From NCBI GenBank assembly GCA_000156155.1, contig DS995299.1, forward strand, positions 459,827 through 523,826: 64,000 nucleotides of DNA. The letters are read 5' to 3'. The first letter of the stretch is position 1. The number at the start of each line of letters is the position of its first letter. The notes below the pieces were generated by a model. That model did no database searches. It saw nothing but the letters and a program-made list of their open reading frames with translations, and was not told the DNA's origin. The DNA comes from a beta proteobacterium KB13 (GTDB lineage: Bacteria > Pseudomonadota > Gammaproteobacteria > Burkholderiales > Methylophilaceae). Positions 42,562 through 52,397 of the stretch are shown piece by piece. Both the position numbers and the translations under genes were made by a program.

Positions 42562-43657
42562 TTAGTATTAACTGTAATGGCATTGTAATCCTGTCAATAG
42601 ATTGACCAATATGCGTTGTTAAATCCACAGGTGTTACTAAATAAATAAGTGTTAGTGCTGAAAAATATCCGATAAAACTTAGAAATAATAAATTGAGAGG
42701 GTTAAAACTTATTCTTATATTGGTGATCGCTGCAACACCAACCCAAAGTATTAGGTATGGAGACAGTTGTAATAATATAGATTTTAAAATTATAAAAATT
42801 TCCTTATTGGTTAGTCTATTTATAAGCGTGTCGATCGAGTGAAATCCAATATTCATAAAATTATGTATATCTGTTTGATCAACTTGATATTTCCATGTAG
42901 CGAAATAAATTAAAAATGGCATGGACAATAAAATTAATTTTTTCTCCCATTTGCTTGATAATAAAAGGGCGATTATTGATATTAAATACAAAAGCATCCC
43001 TTCGTTTTTCATAAGCACTATCAGGCATGCTGTTATGACACCCAAAATAATGTTCGAATTATTTCTATCTTTTCTTTCTAGCAAGACTAAAAGGGATACA
43101 AAATTTATTGCTAGTAGAGCATCTATATAACCATTAATTAGAAATTTTTTTCCAAAAAAAAGTAACATGATCAAAAATATCGTCTTGGTCACATTGTATT
43201 TGAATTTATTCGTTAAGATTATTACAGGAATAAAAATGAAAAATATTGAAGATAGCTTTGGAATAATTTCATTCCATATATTAAATGATTTTGCAATTGA
43301 GGCCGATAAGCTTGGCACCATGTTTGGATAATCATTCATGCAACAATAGTCATATCCGTCTAGCTGAGAGTAAAGGTCCATATCAAAAAAAATTCGTTTG
43401 GCATGGAATAACCATATTGTCTGAGCATCCCATTGCCAACAAGGCACGCCAAGTGATGCAACAAGCATAGCAATAAAAAAAATAGTTATATTTTTATTAT
43501 TTATTTTGACTAGCAGGAAAATACTGGAAATAACAAGTAATAGTAAAATGAAAGCAGCTAGAGGCTGACTTTGGATACCCATTGCCCAAAAAATATAATT
43601 TATAAGCATTAAGCTCGCAAAAAATATTTGTGTATACAATATTGGGTTTACTTGCAT
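42518..43657 (-). CDS. Multi-pass membrane protein, GT-C-like
   Basis: A 379-aa inner-membrane protein with about ten helices. The first long loop holds CWQWDAQTIWLFHAKRIFFD and CCMNDYPNMVPSLSA, with acidic and aromatic residues in the position of GT-C active-site loops. Its 3' end overlaps the broken SDR gene on the other strand by 44 nt. It is last in a three-gene minus-strand run behind the UDP-xylose synthase gene, which suggests a role in glycan assembly. No specific family is recognised. Confidence 0.6.
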   Translation of the reverse strand: MQVNPILYTQIFFASLMLINYIFWAMGIQSQPLAAFILLLLVISSIFLLVKINNKNITIFFIAMLVASLGVPCWQWDAQTIWLFHAKRIFFDMDLYSQLDGYDYCCMNDYPNMVPSLSASIAKSFNIWNEIIPKLSSIFFIFIPVIILTNKFKYNVTKTIFLIMLLFFGKKFLINGYIDALLAINFVSLLVLLERKDRNNSNIILGVITACLIVLMKNEGMLLYLISIIALLLSSKWEKKLILLSMPFLIYFATWKYQVDQTDIHNFMNIGFHSIDTLINRLTNKEIFIILKSILLQLSPYLILWVGVAAITNIRISFNPLNLLFLSFIGYFSALTLIYLVTPVDLTTHIGQSIDRITMPLQLILIISLLINFEKKLRF

Positions 43658-44040
43658 TTGATTGCTGAGACTATTGATTTTTTCTCAATTAGATCACAAT
43701 TATCAAATAATTGAAGATTATGATTATAGACAATGAAATCTTTTGATTTCTTATTGTATCTATTTGGGTATGTGGTAGTGAAGATAGATCGATATGTAAA
43801 TCCATCAGGGTTGTCAAGTAATTCAAGGTCAACATTAAATGACTTCAAATTATACTTTTTAACTAAATAATTTAATTCTAAAACCTTTTCTCTTTTTATA
43901 GCCTTTTCTAATCCTGCGTTAGGCTTTAAAGCGTTGATAAAGATATCAAAATCAAATCGCATTATTAAAAAAACATAAATTAATATTAAGAAAATAAAAA
44001 TAATATTTACGATTTTTTCTAATTTTTTTGTATTAATCAT
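43648..44040 (-). CDS. Membrane-anchored protein of unknown function
   Basis: A 130-aa protein: an N-terminal transmembrane helix (IVNIIFIFLILIYVFLIM) and about 100 soluble residues with two cysteines near the C-terminus (NCDLI, IKCK). It is unlike anything I recognise. It overlaps the UDP-xylose synthase gene upstream by 8 nt and the membrane protein gene downstream by 10 nt, so it is translated with them. It may be a periplasmic accessory subunit of the adjacent GT-C-like protein. Confidence 0.6.
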   Translation of the reverse strand: MINTKKLEKIVNIIFIFLILIYVFLIMRFDFDIFINALKPNAGLEKAIKREKVLELNYLVKKYNLKSFNVDLELLDNPDGFTYRSIFTTTYPNRYNKKSKDFIVYNHNLQLFDNCDLIEKKSIVSAIKCK

Positions 44041-44983
44041 TTTTTTTATTTAAAAAATAATTATATGTTTTAAGTAGCCCGTCTTCCAACCTGACTTTTG
44101 GTGACCAATTTATAATATTTTGAATTTTTGATATGTCTGGCTTTCTTTTTCTTGGGTCATCCATCGGTAATTCAATATTTATAGTTGTAATTTTTCTTCT
44201 ACTTATTTTTTTTAGTAAGCTTATTACTTCATTCAGGTTAAATTCACTTGGATTTCCGATATTGCATGGGCCCGTATGTTTTGCAGCAGATTGCATAAAC
44301 TTTACAATACCCAACACCATGTCATCAATATAGCAGAAGCTTCTGGTCTGTTTTCCTGAGCCATAAACCGTGAGTGGTTTTTCATCTAAAGTTTGAGTAA
44401 TAAAATTACTTATTACCCTGCCATCATCTTTGAGCATTTTCGGCCCGTATGTATTGAATAGCCTAAGAACTTTTATCTTTGTTTTGTGCGCTCTATTGTA
44501 ATCAAAAAATATTGTTTCAGCTAACCTTTTTGATTCATCGTAACAGGCGCGAATGCCAGTCGTATTTACATTACCATTGTAACTTTCAACTTGAGGATGC
44601 ACTTCTGGGTCACCGTAAACCTCACTTGTGCTGGCTAAAAGAATTTTTGCATCATGTTTTTTTGCCAAATCCAGAAGATTAATGGAGCCGTGAACATTTG
44701 ATTTAATAGTAAAAATTGGATCAAGTTGGTATTTTTTTGGTGAAGCGGGTGAGGCTAGATGATAGATTTCGTCAATTTTTTCGTTAATTGTAATTTTATT
44801 TATTATATTTTTTTTTAAAAAAATAAAATTTTTTTCCCTTAATAAGTGAATAATGTTTTGTTTGTTACTTGAGCAATTGTTATCAACACAAATCACCCGA
44901 TTATTTTTTTTTAAAAGGTATTCGCATAAATGAGACCCAATGAATCCTGAACCTCCTGCAACAAGAATTGTTTTCATAGTCAT
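44033..44983 (-). CDS. UDP-glucuronate decarboxylase (UDP-xylose synthase-like)
   Basis: An SDR of 316 aa that would turn UDP-glucuronate into UDP-xylose. AGGSGFIGSHLCEYLL is the NAD motif; HLASPASPKKYQ is characteristic of UXS enzymes, and YDESKRLAE carries Tyr/Lys. STSEVYGDPEVHPQ and RLFNTYGPKM also fit. The UDP-glucose dehydrogenase that supplies its substrate starts 55 bp away on the opposite strand, a shared intergenic promoter region. A related UDP-sugar epimerase or reductase is less likely. Confidence 0.85.
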   Translation of the reverse strand: MTMKTILVAGGSGFIGSHLCEYLLKKNNRVICVDNNCSSNKQNIIHLLREKNFIFLKKNIINKITINEKIDEIYHLASPASPKKYQLDPIFTIKSNVHGSINLLDLAKKHDAKILLASTSEVYGDPEVHPQVESYNGNVNTTGIRACYDESKRLAETIFFDYNRAHKTKIKVLRLFNTYGPKMLKDDGRVISNFITQTLDEKPLTVYGSGKQTRSFCYIDDMVLGIVKFMQSAAKHTGPCNIGNPSEFNLNEVISLLKKISRRKITTINIELPMDDPRKRKPDISKIQNIINWSPKVRLEDGLLKTYNYFLNKKND

Positions 44984-45038
44984 TTTTTTGTAATAAAACA
45001 GTGGTAATATTCTACAAGAATTTTATAGGAAAAAATAA

Positions 45039-46208
45039 ATGATAGTGGTAATTGGTTTAGGTTATGTGGGTTTGGCTAATTTGCTTACCTTTTCTTCCAA
45101 ATTTAAAGCATGTGGAATAGATATTGATCAAAATAGGGTGCAGCAGTTAAAAAATAAAAAATCATATCTGGATGAAAAAGAACTCAATAATGCATTAAGA
45201 AATAATTTTCACAACTTAAGTTTTCATAACAACATTACTAAAAACATTGTTAATAAAAGTAAATTTATCGTTATTTGCTTACCAACAAATTTTAATCATA
45301 AATTAAATAGTTTTGATACGAGCATAATTGAACATGCAGTCCACAATATATATAACTTAAAGAAAGATATTAATTTTGTTATTAAATCAACCATACCAAT
45401 TGGCTTCACAGAAAAACTACAGAAAAAATTCAAAAAAGCTAATTTTATTTTCTCGCCAGAATTCTTAAGAGAAGGAAGCTCTCTTTCAGACAATGTCAAT
45501 CCATCACGAATTGTCCTTGGAGGAAGCAACATGATGATGATAAATAAGTTTAAATTGATGATGAATAAAACTATTGAATGTAAGCCAAAATTTATTGTCA
45601 CTGATTCAGGATCAGCTGAAGCCATAAAACTGTTTTCAAATACTTATTTAGCCCTAAGAGTAGCATTTTTTAATGAAGTTGATAATTTTTGCCTAGATGG
45701 AAAAATCAATTCACTTGATGTCATACAGGGTATGAGTTTAGATACACGTATTGGGGATTTCTACAATAACCCATCTTTCGGTTATGGTGGTTATTGTCTG
45801 CCGAAAGATACCTTGCAGGTAAAAAATGAATTTAAAAGAAGAGGTGTAGCATCAAAATTGATAAACAATATCAGCGCATCAAATGATGCAAGGTCCAAAT
45901 TACTCTTTAATGATTTTTTTAAGAAATATAAAAATAGTACGGTATGTGTCTATAGGCTTTCAATGAAAGCTGGTTCTGATAATTTTAGAGAGTCTTCCAT
46001 TATAAAAATAGTAAAGTTACTTAAAAAGAATGATATGAAGCTTGTTATATATGAACCTATGATTTCAAACAAGAGCTTCATGGGTATTCCTTTATTAAGC
46101 AATCGCGAAGACATTAAAAAGTATGATGTGGTTATTTCTAATAGGAAAGATAAGTTTATATCTAAAATAAAAAACGTATATTCTAGAGATTTATTTTCTA
46201 ACAACTAA
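45039..46208 (+). CDS. ugd: UDP-glucose 6-dehydrogenase
   Basis: Oxidises UDP-glucose to UDP-glucuronate using two NAD. The 389-aa protein shows VIGLGYVGLANLL at the N-terminus, STIPIGFTEKL, FSPEFLREGSS, and the catalytic Cys in GYGGYCLPKDT. This length is typical of the short E. coli/Streptococcus type. AGGA lies about 9 nt before the ATG. Its product feeds the divergently encoded UDP-xylose synthase. The 3' end overlaps the convergent GT gene by 18 nt. Confidence 0.93.
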   Translation: MIVVIGLGYVGLANLLTFSSKFKACGIDIDQNRVQQLKNKKSYLDEKELNNALRNNFHNLSFHNNITKNIVNKSKFIVICLPTNFNHKLNSFDTSIIEHAVHNIYNLKKDINFVIKSTIPIGFTEKLQKKFKKANFIFSPEFLREGSSLSDNVNPSRIVLGGSNMMMINKFKLMMNKTIECKPKFIVTDSGSAEAIKLFSNTYLALRVAFFNEVDNFCLDGKINSLDVIQGMSLDTRIGDFYNNPSFGYGGYCLPKDTLQVKNEFKRRGVASKLINNISASNDARSKLLFNDFFKKYKNSTVCVYRLSMKAGSDNFRESSIIKIVKLLKKNDMKLVIYEPMISNKSFMGIPLLSNREDIKKYDVVISNRKDKFISKIKNVYSRDLFSNN

Positions 46209-47051
46209 AAACACATATATAGCTCTCAAAGTAAAATAGATCCATTGTTTCACAGCATATGTAAACTTGTAGTTGTTGGATAAGATATATATCTTGAATA
46301 TTGAAAAAATTTTCTGAGTAATCGTATCTACTGATACATTAATATCTGATGCACGATTTTTTGATCTCAAACGTTCTAAAATTAAATTTGAATGATCTAC
46401 CCTTGTTTTAATTTTTTTTAAGAAAGCATTATCGTCACCAAAGCGGTCACGTTTTAAATATATTTCATCTACTTTAGACTTTCCAGTTCGGTAATGTAGA
46501 TGCTCAATAACAAATTTTTCAAGATATTCAAATCTATCTTGATATTTTTTTCTTATGATTTGAAATAAATCATTAAGATGTGTGTCAATAAAGGCCCCTT
46601 TATATTCAAGAGGGTAGGGATCTTTAATAAGCTCAATTAGTGTTCTATTTAAAATCGGGAATGTAGGGAGTTTTGGACCTTTAAATAAGTCATTTCCATA
46701 TCCCAAATAAACACCATCCTTATGTTTTAAGGCCAGATCAATAACTAATTTATCCCAATCTTTAGTTTTGAATATAACATCATCATTAATTAATATGATC
46801 GATTCTCCAGATGATTTTTTTAAGCACGCTGAATTGTAAAAACCCATTGATGACTGCTCTGACTTAATTTGAATATTTTTGAATTTACATTTTTTAAATT
46901 CAATTTCTTCAAATGATTCATCGTCGTTGTCATGAATCGATATCAATTCAATAGAGGATAAATCGAAAGTAGTTTTATTTATTGAGGATATTAGCCTGTT
47001 AAATTTTTTAGGTCTCCCTCTGGAAGGAAGAAGTAATGAAATCTTTATCAT
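46191..47051 (-). CDS. Family 2-like glycosyltransferase
   Basis: A 286-aa cytosolic GT-A fold protein. LLPSRGRPKKFNRLI and IHDNDDES give the nucleotide-binding strand; LINDDVIFKTKDWD provides a DD-type metal motif; FGDDNAFLKKI could be the catalytic acidic segment. The last 40 residues contain a hydrophobic stretch (WIYFTLRAIYVFLVV) that may associate with the membrane. It is a single minus-strand gene between two plus-strand runs. Donor unknown; UDP-xylose or UDP-galactose are suggested by neighbours. Confidence 0.72.
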   Translation of the reverse strand: MIKISLLLPSRGRPKKFNRLISSINKTTFDLSSIELISIHDNDDESFEEIEFKKCKFKNIQIKSEQSSMGFYNSACLKKSSGESIILINDDVIFKTKDWDKLVIDLALKHKDGVYLGYGNDLFKGPKLPTFPILNRTLIELIKDPYPLEYKGAFIDTHLNDLFQIIRKKYQDRFEYLEKFVIEHLHYRTGKSKVDEIYLKRDRFGDDNAFLKKIKTRVDHSNLILERLRSKNRASDINVSVDTITQKIFSIFKIYILSNNYKFTYAVKQWIYFTLRAIYVFLVVRK

Positions 47052-47104
47052 TATATAATTATATTTTAGTTTAATAATTTAAAGTGAATTAACCAGGAAT
47101 TATT

Positions 47105-48094
47105 TTGAAGATTTTAATAACCGGTGGGGCAGGATATATAGGCTCACATATGCTTGTGAAAACATTAATTCATGGTCATGATGTTGTCGTAGTTGACAAT
47201 CTTAGTAATTCTAATTTAAAAAATATTCATAATATTCAGTCCAAAATTTCAAAACCGTTTCATTTTATCGAAGATACAATTCTTAATGATGGCGCGATGG
47301 ATGAAATCTTTAACGAATTTAATTTTGATGCCGTTCTTCATTTTGCAGGTTTAAAATCTATTACAGAATCATTCGCTAAAAAAGAGCATTATTTTGAAAA
47401 TAATGTTCAGGGATCAAATATTTTAAGAGTATTAGCTAAGAAATATAATGTGAATAAATTTATCTTCTCATCGTCTGCAAATGTTTATGGTACTGTTAAT
47501 AGATCTCCCATAAAGGAAACAGATAATCTTAATCCTGAAAGCCCATACGGCAAAACGAAACAGCATTTTGAGAATGATTTAATTTCAGACCCGTACTTTG
47601 CAAATCAAAAAGAATGTTACATCTTAAGATATTTTAATCCTGTTGGATCTTGGTTGAAATACTCAATCGGGGAAGTTGTAGACTCCACAAAGTCAAACAT
47701 TTTTCCAATGATTGTAAACTCATTAAGAAACAACGAGCCATTTAAGATATTTGGAACTGACTACAAAACAAAAGACGGGACTGCTATAAGAGATTATATT
47801 CATATTATTGATTTGATTGAAGCGCATTATGCATGTCTTGAAAGTGATAAAAAAGGTATCAATATTTATAATGTTGGCACAGGAATTGGTTATACCGTCA
47901 ATGAGGTTTTAAATACATACAAAGAAGTTAACAATGTCGATATGATGATTGAAAAAGCATCAAAAAGACAAGGCGATGCATCTGAAGTCTATGCTTCTAA
48001 TAAGAGAATTTGTGAAGATTTAAAATGGACTCCAAAGTATGATTTGGCCCAAATGTGCTATGATGTTCACAAGTTTTCATTTCATTCAATGTAG
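47105..48094 (+). CDS. galE: UDP-glucose 4-epimerase
   Basis: Interconverts UDP-glucose and UDP-galactose (or the N-acetyl forms). The 329-aa SDR shows TGGAGYIGSHMLV, VVDNLSNS, FAGLKSITES, FSSSANVYG and YGKTKQHFE with Tyr/Lys, and YFNPVGS. The start is TTG at 47105 without a strong ribosome site. It begins the plus-strand run that continues to the ABC exporter at 58.9 kb. Confidence 0.9.
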   Translation: MKILITGGAGYIGSHMLVKTLIHGHDVVVVDNLSNSNLKNIHNIQSKISKPFHFIEDTILNDGAMDEIFNEFNFDAVLHFAGLKSITESFAKKEHYFENNVQGSNILRVLAKKYNVNKFIFSSSANVYGTVNRSPIKETDNLNPESPYGKTKQHFENDLISDPYFANQKECYILRYFNPVGSWLKYSIGEVVDSTKSNIFPMIVNSLRNNEPFKIFGTDYKTKDGTAIRDYIHIIDLIEAHYACLESDKKGINIYNVGTGIGYTVNEVLNTYKEVNNVDMMIEKASKRQGDASEVYASNKRICEDLKWTPKYDLAQMCYDVHKFSFHSM

Positions 48095-48106
48095 GTAAAG
48101 ATATTT

Positions 48107-49633
48107 ATGGATGTGTTGTTTGTTAATCCAGACTCCTCTAAACAAGCTTACCAGGACTTAGCAAAAAATTACTCAGCCATTGAGCCACCAACATGGTCCT
48201 TGCTTTTGGCCGAGTCTTGCAGATCAAAAGGTTATTCGGTTGGTATTCTCGATTGTGATGCCGAGAGACTTACAATCCCAAAAGCCTTAACTAGAATAGA
48301 TGATTGCAAACCTAAATTAATATGTTTTGTTGTCTACGGACAAAATCCTAACTCTGGCACCACCAGCATGATAGGTGCTATTTCTTTAGCAGAATCAATT
48401 AAAGAACATAATAGCGAATACACCATTGCTTTTGTTGGGTCTCATACCAGCGCACTACCAATGCAAGTTTTATCATATAACTGTGTTGACATAGTTCTAT
48501 TAAATGAGGGTGTTTATGCTCTTCATAACTTATTAAAATCTAATTTGAAATCTGATTTAGCTAATATAAAGGGCATAGGCTATAAGAAAAAGGGCCCAGG
48601 AAGTTTTCAAACTCCTCATCTAAATAAACCAGAGATTGTTGTTCCACAATCCAGAATGGATAACGATTTACCAGGTTATGCCTGGGACCTTCTTCCATTT
48701 GAAAAAGAACCCTTAGATTTATACAGAGCGCATTTTTGGCATGCAGATTTTGATTATGGCAAAAGAACTCCATTTGCTGCAATTTACACATCCCTCGGAT
48801 GTAGTTTCGGATGTGATTTTTGTATGATTAATATTATTAACCGAAATAACAATGATGATGGTATCAGTGCCGCTGATTCTCGTGGCATGAGATTTTGGAG
48901 TCCTGATTGGGTAATGCGAGAGATGGAAAAATTGTCTAATCTTGGAGTTGAGACCCTAAGGCTGAGTGACGAAATGTTCTTTCTAAATAAAAAATTCTAC
49001 GAGCCAATTTTACAAGGCATTGTTGATCGAGGTTTTAAATTTAATATGTGGGCATATTCAAGGATTGATTCTGTTAGAAAAGATTATTTGGACCTGTTTA
49101 AAAAAGCTGGAGTTAATTGGTTGGCGCTGGGTGTAGAAGCAGGAAACCAGAACGTTAGACAAGAAGTTTCAAAAGGTTCGTTTAAGGAAGTTAATATTCG
49201 TGACGTGAGCAAAACTATCCAGAATTCGGATATAAATATTATAAGTAATTATATTTTTGGCTTTCCTGAGGATACATTTGATACCATGCAAGAGACCCTT
49301 GACTTAGCCCTAGAGCTTAATACGGAAATGGCCAATATGTACCCATGTCAAGCACTTCCTGGCAGTCCAATGTATCAAAAAGCATTACAAAATAATTGGA
49401 AGTTACCAGATTCTTATGAAGGATATGCTTTTTTATCTTATGAATCAGAACCATTGCCAACAAAATACTTGAGCTCGGCTGAGGTACTCAAGTTTAGAGA
49501 TGATGCATGGAACCAATATTTTACAAATCCAAATTATTTAAATTTAGTTGAAAATAAATTTGGCTTTCAGCAAAGGAAAAACATTGAGGATATGGCTAAG
49601 ATTAAACTTAAAAGAAAATTATTGGGTGATTAA
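48107..49633 (+). CDS. B12-binding-domain radical SAM protein
   Basis: A 508-aa protein with an N-terminal cobalamin-binding-like Rossmann domain (SLLLAESCRSKGYSVGILDCD, FVGSHTSALP, about residues 1-150) and a radical SAM barrel with the normal CX3CX2C motif in GCSFGCDFC (about residue 233). WLALGVEAGNQNVR and YPCQALPGSPMY mark the barrel's C-terminal half. Such enzymes methylate or rearrange unactivated carbons. Lying between galE and a GHMP kinase, it probably modifies a nucleotide sugar. The substrate is unknown. Confidence 0.85.
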   Translation: MDVLFVNPDSSKQAYQDLAKNYSAIEPPTWSLLLAESCRSKGYSVGILDCDAERLTIPKALTRIDDCKPKLICFVVYGQNPNSGTTSMIGAISLAESIKEHNSEYTIAFVGSHTSALPMQVLSYNCVDIVLLNEGVYALHNLLKSNLKSDLANIKGIGYKKKGPGSFQTPHLNKPEIVVPQSRMDNDLPGYAWDLLPFEKEPLDLYRAHFWHADFDYGKRTPFAAIYTSLGCSFGCDFCMINIINRNNNDDGISAADSRGMRFWSPDWVMREMEKLSNLGVETLRLSDEMFFLNKKFYEPILQGIVDRGFKFNMWAYSRIDSVRKDYLDLFKKAGVNWLALGVEAGNQNVRQEVSKGSFKEVNIRDVSKTIQNSDINIISNYIFGFPEDTFDTMQETLDLALELNTEMANMYPCQALPGSPMYQKALQNNWKLPDSYEGYAFLSYESEPLPTKYLSSAEVLKFRDDAWNQYFTNPNYLNLVENKFGFQQRKNIEDMAKIKLKRKLLGD

Positions 49634-49641
49634 GATTTGTA

Positions 49642-50646
49642 ATGATTATTTCAAAAACACCATTTAGAGTCTCTCTTTTTGGAGGAGGTACGGATTTTCC
49701 AGACTGGTTTCTAGAGAATGGTGGTGAAGTTGTATCTATGTCTATCGATAAATACTGTTATATATCAGTCAGAAAACTTCCCCCTTTTTTTGATCACATT
49801 CATAGAATTGTATATTCAAGAATTGAGAATGTTAAAGATGTAAACGATATTCAACATCCTGTAGTAAGGGCGTTGTTAAAAAAATATTATTTTAAGGGTC
49901 TTGAAATCCATCATGATGCGGATCTTCCAGCTAGATCAGGCCTTGGTTCAAGCTCAGCATTTACCGTTGGTCTAATTAAAGCGTTGTCTGCAAAAAAAGG
50001 AAAATTAATTACTAAGAAACAGCTTGCATGTGACGCAATTGATCTGGAAAGGAATATTTTAAAAGAGAATGTTGGTTTACAAGATCAAATTGCAGTAAGC
50101 TATGGTGGATTAAATAATATTAAATTTCATAAAAATTTTGACAATAACTTTGTTGTTAATCCCATACCGATAAGCAATAAAATTCTTGAGGAGTTAAATT
50201 CTTCTTTGTTACTTGTATTTACTGGTATATCAAGATTTTCAAGTGTTATTCAAGGCGATACCTTAGCTGCTATTAAAAAAAATTACTCAAATTTATCTGA
50301 AATAGCAAAAATCGCAAAAATTGGTCTTAAAAAGTTTATTGACCAGGATGGAGATATTATTAATGAGCTTGGATTATTGTTAGATGAAACTTGGCAGTTA
50401 AAGAAAAAATTATCAACATCGGTATCGAATAATCTAATCGATGATTTATATAATCTTGCAAAAAAAAATGGAGCTATAGGAGGTAAAGTCCTTGGAGCTG
50501 GTGGTGGTGGGTTTGTTTTATTAGTTGCTAAAAAAGAAAATATAGACGCTCTAAAAAAAGCAATGTCTAAATTTGTTGTTGTTCCATTCAATATCGATAA
50601 TACTGGATCTGTAGTAAGTTATTATCAGCCTGATCGAGATTATTAA
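49642..50646 (+). CDS. GHMP-family sugar kinase (HddA-like heptose 7-phosphate kinase)
   Basis: A 334-aa kinase with the GHMP fold: TPFRVSLFGGGTDFPDW at the N-terminus, the ATP-binding LPARSGLGSSSAFTVG, and the C-terminal GKVLGAGGGGFVLLV. It resembles HddA, which phosphorylates D-glycero-D-manno-heptose 7-phosphate at C1 on the way to GDP-heptose. A HddC-like guanylyltransferase 5 kb downstream in the same run and gmhA at 33.2 kb support this. No GmhB phosphatase was found. A fucokinase-type activity is an alternative. Confidence 0.82.
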   Translation: MIISKTPFRVSLFGGGTDFPDWFLENGGEVVSMSIDKYCYISVRKLPPFFDHIHRIVYSRIENVKDVNDIQHPVVRALLKKYYFKGLEIHHDADLPARSGLGSSSAFTVGLIKALSAKKGKLITKKQLACDAIDLERNILKENVGLQDQIAVSYGGLNNIKFHKNFDNNFVVNPIPISNKILEELNSSLLLVFTGISRFSSVIQGDTLAAIKKNYSNLSEIAKIAKIGLKKFIDQDGDIINELGLLLDETWQLKKKLSTSVSNNLIDDLYNLAKKNGAIGGKVLGAGGGGFVLLVAKKENIDALKKAMSKFVVVPFNIDNTGSVVSYYQPDRDY

Positions 50647-50649
50647 AAA

Positions 50650-51591
50650 TTGAAAAAAAAAGACACGATTTTAGTTTTAGGATCAACAGGTTTAATTGGT
50701 TCTTCGATTAAAAAAAAATTACTTGAAACAGGTTATGAAAATATTTTAACCCCTGCTCGATCAGATTTAGATCTTGAGGATATTATTGCTGTAGATAGTT
50801 ATTTTAAAAATCATAATCCTAAATATTTATTTAATGCAGCTGGTAAAGTTGGCGGTATTTTAGAAAATAAGACTTTCCCGTTTGATTTTATTAATAAAAA
50901 CCTATTAATTCAAAATAATGTTTTCCAAATGGCAGAAAAATATAATTTGAATAGAGTTATTTTTTTCGGTTCATCATGCATGTACCCCCTTTCAAGCCCT
51001 CAGCCAATGAGTGTAGACAATATCTTGAAAGGTGAACTTGAAAGTACTAGTTTAGGATACGCCATGGCAAAGCTCTCTGGGCTTTTCTTTTGCACTTACT
51101 ATAACAAGCAGCATAAAAAAAATAAGTATGCAGTATTAATTCCTAATAGCACTTTTGGTCCCAATGATAACTTTGATAATAATAGCTCTCATGTTCTTTC
51201 AGCCTTAATTGCTAAATTTTATAAAGCAAAAAAAAATAGTGAAGATGTTTTTTTATGGGGCTCAGGAAAGCCTATGAGAGAATTTATTTATTCTAATGAT
51301 GTTGCTGATGCATCAATATTTATTGCAAATTCTTATGATATAGATCTCACGAGCCCAATTAACATAGGAACAGGAAATGAAATCTCAATTTATGACTTAT
51401 CACAATTAATTGCCAAGCTTATTAATTTTGAAGGCAAGATTCATTGGGATGACTCCAAACCAGATGGGGCAATGAGGAAGCTACTAGACTCATCCCCAAT
51501 AAGAAGCATGGGTTGGAAGCCTAATTATTCTTTTAACGAGGCATTAAAAAATACCATTGAGTGGTATATTTACGATTATGAAAAAAAGTGA
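50650..51591 (+). CDS. GDP-fucose synthase-like epimerase/reductase (Fcl/ColC type)
   Basis: A 313-aa SDR: LVLGSTGLIGSSI as cofactor site, the fucose-synthase hallmark GKVGGILEN, FFGSSCMYP, and YAMAKLSG with Tyr/Lys (YAIAK in Fcl). Members epimerise and reduce GDP-4-keto-6-deoxymannose; ColC does the same on the 3-deoxy form made by ColD. A ColD-like gene lies 1.8 kb downstream, but no GDP-mannose 4,6-dehydratase is present in the window. The start is TTG before an A9 run; its end overlaps the transketolase gene by 14 nt. Confidence 0.85.
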   Translation: MKKKDTILVLGSTGLIGSSIKKKLLETGYENILTPARSDLDLEDIIAVDSYFKNHNPKYLFNAAGKVGGILENKTFPFDFINKNLLIQNNVFQMAEKYNLNRVIFFGSSCMYPLSSPQPMSVDNILKGELESTSLGYAMAKLSGLFFCTYYNKQHKKNKYAVLIPNSTFGPNDNFDNNSSHVLSALIAKFYKAKKNSEDVFLWGSGKPMREFIYSNDVADASIFIANSYDIDLTSPINIGTGNEISIYDLSQLIAKLINFEGKIHWDDSKPDGAMRKLLDSSPIRSMGWKPNYSFNEALKNTIEWYIYDYEKK

Positions 51592-52393
51592 CCTAGAGAA
51601 ATTACAATTAAAAGCTAATTGGGTATGGCAAGAAACAGTAAGAATTCATTATCTTGCTCCAGAGACAAGAGTTGCATCATCATTGTCACCAGTAGAAATT
51701 CTCACTGTTCTCTACTATGGTGGATTTATTGATTTTTTTCCAAAAAATAGATTTTCAAAAAAAAGAGACAGGGTCATCATAAGCAAAGGTCACGGTTCGT
51801 TATGTATGTACCCTATATTGGCTGACTTGGGATTTTTTTCAAAAAATAAACTTAAAACGGTTTGTCAAAGCGGGAGTTTTTTAGGAGGTATACCAGATCC
51901 TATCATTCCTGGATATGAAACTATTAACGGATCCTTGGGTCATGGAATAGGTGTGTCAAGTGGCATTGCTATCGCGCTGAAAAAGCAAAAAATATCAAAA
52001 AAAGTTTTTGTTCTTGTTGGTGATGGAGAACTTCATGAGGGCTCAAATTGGGAAGCTATTATGTTGGCTGGTCAATTAAAACTGAGCAATCTTGTTGTTC
52101 TTTTAGATAATAATAAAATTAGCATGCTTGATAAAACTGACAATATTATCAATCATCGCAATCTATCACAAAAAATGAAAGAATTTGGTTGGGAGACTTT
52201 TGAGGTTAAAGATGGACACTCTGTTAGGGAGGTTTATTCTGCACTAAATAAAACCAAAAAACAGACCAAACCACAATTCATTATTTTTAATACCAATAAA
52301 GGAAATAAAGTTCCTAAACTTGAAAATCTTCCACTCTCACATGTCATTCCTATAGATAAAAATTATATGAAAGAAATTTTTAAAGGTGAGTAA
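51578..52393 (+). CDS. Transketolase N-terminal subunit (split ThDP enzyme)
   Basis: A 271-aa PP-domain half of transketolase. ISKGHGSLCMYP, the ThDP motif VGDGELHEGSNWEAIMLA ending at LLDNN, and GHSVREVYSAL are all conserved. The frame is open upstream, but ATG 51578, inside the end of the Fcl-like gene, gives the family N-terminus. The partner subunit follows with an 8-nt overlap. Split transketolases are common in secondary pathways; in sugar clusters two-subunit ThDP enzymes can add two-carbon branches to ketosugars (as AviB1/AviB2 are thought to). Confidence 0.9.
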   Translation: MKKSDLEKLQLKANWVWQETVRIHYLAPETRVASSLSPVEILTVLYYGGFIDFFPKNRFSKKRDRVIISKGHGSLCMYPILADLGFFSKNKLKTVCQSGSFLGGIPDPIIPGYETINGSLGHGIGVSSGIAIALKKQKISKKVFVLVGDGELHEGSNWEAIMLAGQLKLSNLVVLLDNNKISMLDKTDNIINHRNLSQKMKEFGWETFEVKDGHSVREVYSALNKTKKQTKPQFIIFNTNKGNKVPKLENLPLSHVIPIDKNYMKEIFKGE

Positions 52394-52397
52394 GGGT

